Source: Circinella umbellata
Taxonomy: Eukaryota > Mucoromycota > Mucoromycetes > Mucorales > Lichtheimiaceae
DNA: 64,000 nt
Direction of reading: 5' to 3'
Assembly (NCBI GenBank): GCA_025093555.1
Contig: JAIWNF010000064.1
Location: 124,001-188,000 of the forward strand
The notes below the pieces were generated by a model, which did no database searches, was not told the DNA's origin, and worked only from the letters and a program-made list of their open reading frames with translations. Position numbers and translations under genes: made by a program. Below, one piece after another: positions 58,508 to 64,000 of the stretch (positions are counted from its first letter, which is position 1; every line of letters starts with the position of its first letter).

Positions 58508-61500
58508 ATGCCGAGCGCAGCGGTGCATGTCATTGCTTCGGACGCTAACGAAGACGCGCGCAGTACAAGTAGTACACTTGTTAATGGAGAACGTAATGAT
58601 ACTGATAATGACAATAATAATAATAGTAATCGAACAACTACAACTACTACTACCACGAATGAAGAACAACAACAACAACAACGAAGAACAGTTTCAACAA
58701 TTCGTCACGGTTTTGACCACGCAGTTTATGAGGATGACGTTTTAAGCTTTTTACATTTTTCTGACAAACGACATGATACCAATGCCAAACCCGATCCTAC
58801 AGTACGAAGTGTATCTTTAGATTGGGTAAGCAAAAAGAAAAGAAGTTTTTTTTTCATATTGATGTATAAGAACTGTTTTTTAACTGATACCTAATTTTTC
58901 GTTTTTTATTTTTTATTTTAGCGTTTACGAGAACGTATAAAAACAGTATCAGGTATATATATAATAAAGGAATTAAAAGTGATGAGTTTGTTGACATTAA
59001 TGACATGTTTGTATGTGATTATGACTATTATTATATAGGTTTATTGGTTATTTGTTTAAATATTGGAACAGACCCACCAGATATTGTCAAGACAAATCCA
59101 TGCGCCAAACTCGAATGTTGGATCGACCCATTTTTACTTGTACCACAAAAATCATTGGAAGCCATTGGCAAACATTTACATACACAATACGAAAATATTA
59201 ATGGACGTACACGATTTAAAATGTCATTAGATCCATCTGTCGAAGAAACAAAGAAATTATGTTGTCAGATGAGACGAAACGCAAAAGAGGAGAGAATATT
59301 GTTTCATTATAATGGTCATGGTGTACCTAAACCTACTGCGAGCGGAGAGATCTGGGTCTTTAATCGTAATTATACACAATATATTCCAGTTTCCTTATAT
59401 GATTTACAATCTTGGCTTGGTTCTCCTGTTATTTATGTTTGGGATTGTTCATCCGCTGGAAATATTGTGAATGCATTTAATCGATTTGCTGAGCAACGAG
59501 ATGCTGACCCTGCTCATCAGGGGCAAGGACAACAACAAACATCATCGACGCAACAACAAGGTCAAACACAACAACAATCATCAAGTCAACCACAACCACA
59601 AGGAACTCCTCCATCCTCTGCATGGCGCGATTGTATTCAATTAGCGGCATGTGGGCCCAACGAAACATTACCAATGAATCCAGACTTACCTGCCGATGTA
59701 TTTACAGCATGTTTAACAACACCAATCGAAATGTCATTACGTTGGGTAGTGATGCGCAACCCATTATTAACAACCAACATCACCATGGACATGGTATCTC
59801 GACTTCCTGGTCGAGCAGCTGAGCGTCGTACACCTTTAGGAGAACTTAATTGGATATTTACTGCGGTTACCGACACCATTGCATGGTGCGTATTACAGGA
59901 TCAACCAGAACTATTTAAACGTTTATTCCGACAAGATTTAATGGTCGCTTCCATGTTTCGTAATTTCTTACTTGCTGAACGAATCATGCGATCTTATCAA
60001 TGCACGCCCATGTCGACCCCACAATTACCGACGACGCACGATCATCCCATGTGGCAAGCATGGGATTTGGCTGTTGATATGTGTCTTTTCCAATTGCCTC
60101 AATTATTGGCTGCCGAAGATGGAAGTGGTCCCGCTTATGCATATCAATCGAGTACATTTTTTTCAGAACAATTAACTGCTTTTGAGGTTTGGCTTGTAGA
60201 AGGTGCTGTGAATAACCCCAAAATCCCGGAGCAACTTCCGATTGTACTTCAAGTTCTATTAAGTCAAGTGCATCGATTACGTGCCTTGATTTTATTATCA
60301 AGATTCCTTGATTTGGGTCCATGGGCTGTCAATGCTGCACTTTCTGTTGGTATTTTTCCTTATGTTCTCAAATTATTACAAAGTCCTGCTGCTGAACTCA
60401 AACCTGTTCTTGTCTTTATTTGGGCCCGTATTCTTGCTGTGGATCGATCGTGTCAAAATGATTTATTAAAAGATCATGGCTATGCTTACTTTATCAATAT
60501 ATTAATGCCTAATAATGCCATGCTCAGTATCCCACATGTTTCTGAACACCGAGCTATGTCTGCTTTCATCTTATCAGTTTTTTGCACCAATTTCAAATTG
60601 GGACAACAAGCTTGTTTGCGTGCCAATGTGATCACAGCTTGTTTAGCTCATGCAAAGGATCCAGATCCATTATTACGTCAATTTGTTTGTTTATGTCTTG
60701 GACAAGTATGGATGAATAACAAAGAAGCCAAGTCAGCAGCCATTGCAGAAAATGGTCATGAAAAATTATGTGCATTATTAACGGACAGTGTACCTGAAGT
60801 TCGTGCTGCTGCCATGTATGCTTTGGGTACATTTTTGGGAGATTCAAACAAGACGGAACAAATTGTAAATATTGAACATAATATTGCTATTTCGGCTTTA
60901 GTAGCTATGTCAGATGCTTCACCTATTGTACGTCGAGAATTTGTGGTGGCACTTTCTCATTTAGTTCATCAAGCAGGTCCAGCCAAATTTTTAATGGCAG
61001 CTAATCAAACTATTGAAGAAGATCAATCTCAAAGGATAGACGAACGAGCTAATAATAATCATCTGGGAGGAGGGGGGGCTGGATCATCAGCATCAAGTAG
61101 AAGACCACGATCTTCAGTTACGGCAACATTAAGTGGAAATGAATGGCGATCACCTCCATCCTTTTCATCACCTTTAATAACATCAACATCTCCAGGTCAA
61201 TTACCATCTAATGCAACCTCTTCAGCAGCATCTTCAGCAGCATCACCAGCAACAGCTGGTACGGATAATCATTTTGTGTCAACAAGTTATGATTCAGTTT
61301 ATGCTGTTTTATGGAAAGCATTATTAAGTCTTTCAGTAGACCCTAATCCCGAAGTCGCCAAAGTAGCATCTATTGTAGTAGATCATATTAATTCCATGTT
61401 ACTTAATACACCTTCTATTAATGAATATGCATCTTCTATCATTCGTGAAGTTGTTGGTTCGGGTACGGGAGGAGGACAAGGTAATGGTATGGATCGATCC

Positions 61501-63917
61501 CGTTCATTCCAAGCCCATGATGATCATAATCGATTTACAAGCACTACATCTACTGTGAATAATCACAGTGTAAATAATATACATATGAGTGGTAGCGCTG
61601 CTGTTGCAGCACAACAATTACGAAGACCAGCAAAATTAACACGATCTGTTTCATTTGCATCTACTTTACGTACAATATATAATTTTGGCAATGCATCTTT
61701 AAGCTCAAGTTCAGTAAATGATCAACAACAAAATACCCGACCTTTATCACATCAGTCTACTGCTACACCGACATCATCATCAATAAATAACAATCATCAT
61801 CGTAATGCTATTACACAACAAAATACACCCGCAGGATCACCACGAAATTCAATATCCAACAATAATAATAACAATAATACACTACCGCTTGTATCTGACT
61901 TTTATGATTGGAGTTGTGAATATTTTACAGAACCACAAATGCGTGTAAGTAATTTTTTTCCTTGGTGTGGTATGAAAGAGAGGATGATTAAGGGATTAAG
62001 AAAAAAAAATTGATTATTAAAGGAAGAACAAGAGCAATGGTTATTAAAAGAAATGGGAATATATTTATTATGATTTTTATTTTCTAGGCTACTGAAGCTG
62101 AAGAACCAGGAAGTGTGGTCTATACACAACGTAAATGGCGTAGAGCAAGAAATGAAAAGATAGCATTAGAATCTCATTCTTCTAAAGGCATGGCTGGTAA
62201 ACAATTTTTTTTTCGTATTGCAAACGAGAGATGGATATAATGAATGAATTGTGGAGACTAAAAAGTGTTATTATATTGTATTATGAATAGGTACCAACCG
62301 ATGGGATGAACAAATGATAACAATACATAATGAAACAGAAGCAACAAAATTACTTTTCCATCAATATGAACCTCATTTAGTAGCTGCTGATGCATATAAT
62401 TATCTTGTGTAAGTTTTTTATTTATTTATTTATTTTACATATACACCCCTTCCCTTCTCTGCCTCACATCTCTAAATACGGTGAATTGTTCAGAAAAAGC
62501 TCATTTTGATAACATTTGTTAAATTTTTTTTAGGGTTTGGGATTGGAAAACATCTACACCATTAAGTGTCATTGATAATCGAAATCCATCACATAGTCAA
62601 ATTACTGATATGAAATTTATTAATGAAGATGACGTTGCTCTTTTATTGATAGCTTCAGGTAAAACATTAATTTAGCGTATCAATAAAAATGATGAGAGAG
62701 AGAGAAACAGAAGGAAGGAATGACAATTCAAAACAAACAAAAGACCATATACAAGTATATATCTTTACATATTGACTATATATGTATATATATAATAGAT
62801 GATGGTGCCATTCGATTATGGAAAAATTATGACGGAGCGGATCAAGAAGATGCTCAACTTGTAAGTTCATGGAGAGCGTTAAAAGACATGGAAAAAAGTA
62901 ATAGTCGCCAAAGTGGGTTAGTATGCGATTGGCATCAAGAACGAGGTCTATTATTCACTGGTGGTGATGCTCGTGTGATTAAAGTCTGGGATGCTCATCA
63001 AGAAATGTCCATCATGGTAAATACTTTTTTGTTTTTGTTTTTTGAGAAAGTAGGGTTAGGAAAGAATTCATTAGTATAAGTTTTTTTTTATTAATTCACT
63101 TGGAAAACAACAATTAGGATATTGCTACTCAATCCACAGGCTGTGTCACAAGTATAACGAGCGATCAAATGCGTGGAGATATTATTGTTGCAGGATTCGG
63201 AGATGGACTTATTGGAGTTTATGATCGTCGCATGAAACCTACTGCTGCGTAAGTTTTGGATTTTTTTTTTTTTGATGATGATTCTATATAAAAATTTTCT
63301 TATATGAATATATTTTTATATTGTAAATCTGTAGAATGGTACAACGATGGGATGAACATAAAGCTTGGATTACTGGTGTACATCTTCAAAGAGATGGTAA
63401 TCGAGAATTAGTCTCGGGTGGTTTCGGTGGTGATATCAAAATATGGGATATTCGAGAAACGTCATCTCTTCGAACTATTGAAGCACATACACATGCAGAT
63501 ATGACTGCATTAGCAGTTCATGATCATAGTCCCGTTGTTGCTAGGTAAAAAAAAATACCATTATTAAAAAAAAGACGTAATCCGGTGAAACATAACTTTT
63601 TTACTAATATCAAATAAATAAATTATAATACAGTGCTGGAGATGACCAAATAATTAAAGTCTGGAATATAAATGGTGGTCGATTATCTACTATACGACCT
63701 TCGTCTGGATTTTTGGGACAACGAAACTCGTTTACCAGAGCTCTTACATTCCATCCTAATCTTATGGTCATGGGGGCAAGTGGTGATGATGGTTCAATAA
63801 CGGTAAGCCTTTTTCTTTTCTTTTTTTACACCCAATACATTATAATGTCTAAACGTTTTTTCTCTTTTCATTCAATTTACTAAATAGCTTTATCGATCAC
63901 ATAATATTACATCTTAA
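58508..63917 (+). CDS. KOG1: Raptor orthologue, TORC1 scaffold subunit
   Basis: Eleven exons: 58508-58825, 58922-58952, 59039-61944, 62088-62196, 62291-62408, 62534-62658, 62799-63016, 63118-63248, 63335-63544, 63634-63802, 63888-63917; 4365 nt, 1454 aa. Raptor/Kog1/Mip1 recruits substrates to TOR kinase and links TORC1 to nutrient signals at the vacuole. Parts: Asn/Gln/Thr-rich N-terminus (about 1-85); Raptor caspase-like domain (about 85-470) with FHYNGHGVPKP (His near 210) and VIYVWDCSSAG (Cys near 253), then a Gln-rich insert (about 273-300) and LAACGPNETLPMNPDLPADV; RTPLGELNWIFTAVTDTIAW; FRNFLLAERIMRSYQCTPM; HEAT repeats (about 500-780); a long Ser/Asn/Gln-rich linker (about 790-1085); and WD40 repeats (about 1125-1454; IRLWKNY, IKVWDAHQEM, IKIWDIRE, IKVWNING). 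The last exon codes only nine residues, LYRSHNITS. The region of ATG 58508 has an upstream in-frame TTG but no earlier ATG. Confidence 0.96.
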
Positions 63918-64000
63918 AATCACTACTTTTTTTTTCTTTTTTCTTTATATACATTCCCTATACTATATATATTACTTCACTATCTACATTACAAACACAT

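Noticed and set aside
1..64000. tRNA, rRNA, CRISPR, prophage or viral genes
   Set aside because: I looked for box A/B-like and TTCGA-arm patterns, repeat-spacer arrays and viral core genes and saw none; a covariance-model search would be the decisive test for tRNAs.

Overview
This window is AT-rich nuclear DNA of a filamentous fungus, most likely Mucoromycota and probably Mucorales. I infer this from intron-rich genes with short GT-AG introns (about 50-220 bp), fungal gene types (CON7-like C2H2 factor, two-finger GATA factor, single-chain cytosolic ACC1, KOG1, fungal anion symporters), poly-Q/poly-N proteins, and a relic of the kind of LINE common in Mucorales. No prokaryotic, organellar or viral genes were seen. 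Species cannot be named from sequence alone.

Layout, left to right: peroxisomal 3-ketoacyl-CoA thiolase (partial, minus, cut by the left edge); CWC24/RNF113 splicing factor (+); a small three-exon predicted secreted protein (+); a 3.3-kb gene-poor stretch; a two-finger GATA factor (+); a small coiled-coil protein of unknown function (+); a CON7-like C2H2 factor (+); acetyl-CoA carboxylase ACC1 (+, 2220 aa). From about 22.8 to 47.2 kb lies a more accessory region: an ACS-family MFS transporter (+), a second, divergent MFS transporter (+), a cytochrome P450 (+), an F-box/LRR protein (-), a sugar-porter transporter (-), a 3.8-kb gene-free stretch, a disordered Ser-rich nuclear-type protein (-), ribosomal protein eL39 (+), and a close paralogue of the first ACS transporter (-). 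Next come a 5'-truncated, decayed non-LTR retrotransposon with perfect 15-bp target-site duplications (48.0-49.3 kb), a divergent beta-tubulin (-), the ESCRT factor VTA1 (+), COP9 signalosome subunit CSN2 (-), and the TORC1 subunit KOG1/Raptor (+, complete, ending 83 bp before the right edge).

Most genes were assembled by hand from exons: every internal junction was checked for GT(GC)-AG borders, reading phase and a total length divisible by three. Several coding exons are very short (3, 16, 17, 18, 27, 30, 31 and 37 nt). Thiolase (beta-oxidation, making acetyl-CoA) and ACC1 (using it to make malonyl-CoA) work on opposite sides of acetyl-CoA, but nothing in the layout shows they are co-regulated. 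KOG1 and CSN2 are head-to-head over a 0.9-kb shared upstream region; VTA1 and CSN2 are tail-to-tail.

The observations I find most interesting are: the beta-tubulin carries Cys165, Tyr167 and Ala198 at benzimidazole-site positions; the dated-looking LINE insertion still has intact flanking duplications; and the two ACS-transporter paralogues differ by a GC-AG intron, a 2-nt shifted intron and an extra intron that makes an 18-nt exon. I saw no CRISPR array, tRNA or rRNA, and nothing I could defend as a wholly new multi-gene system.
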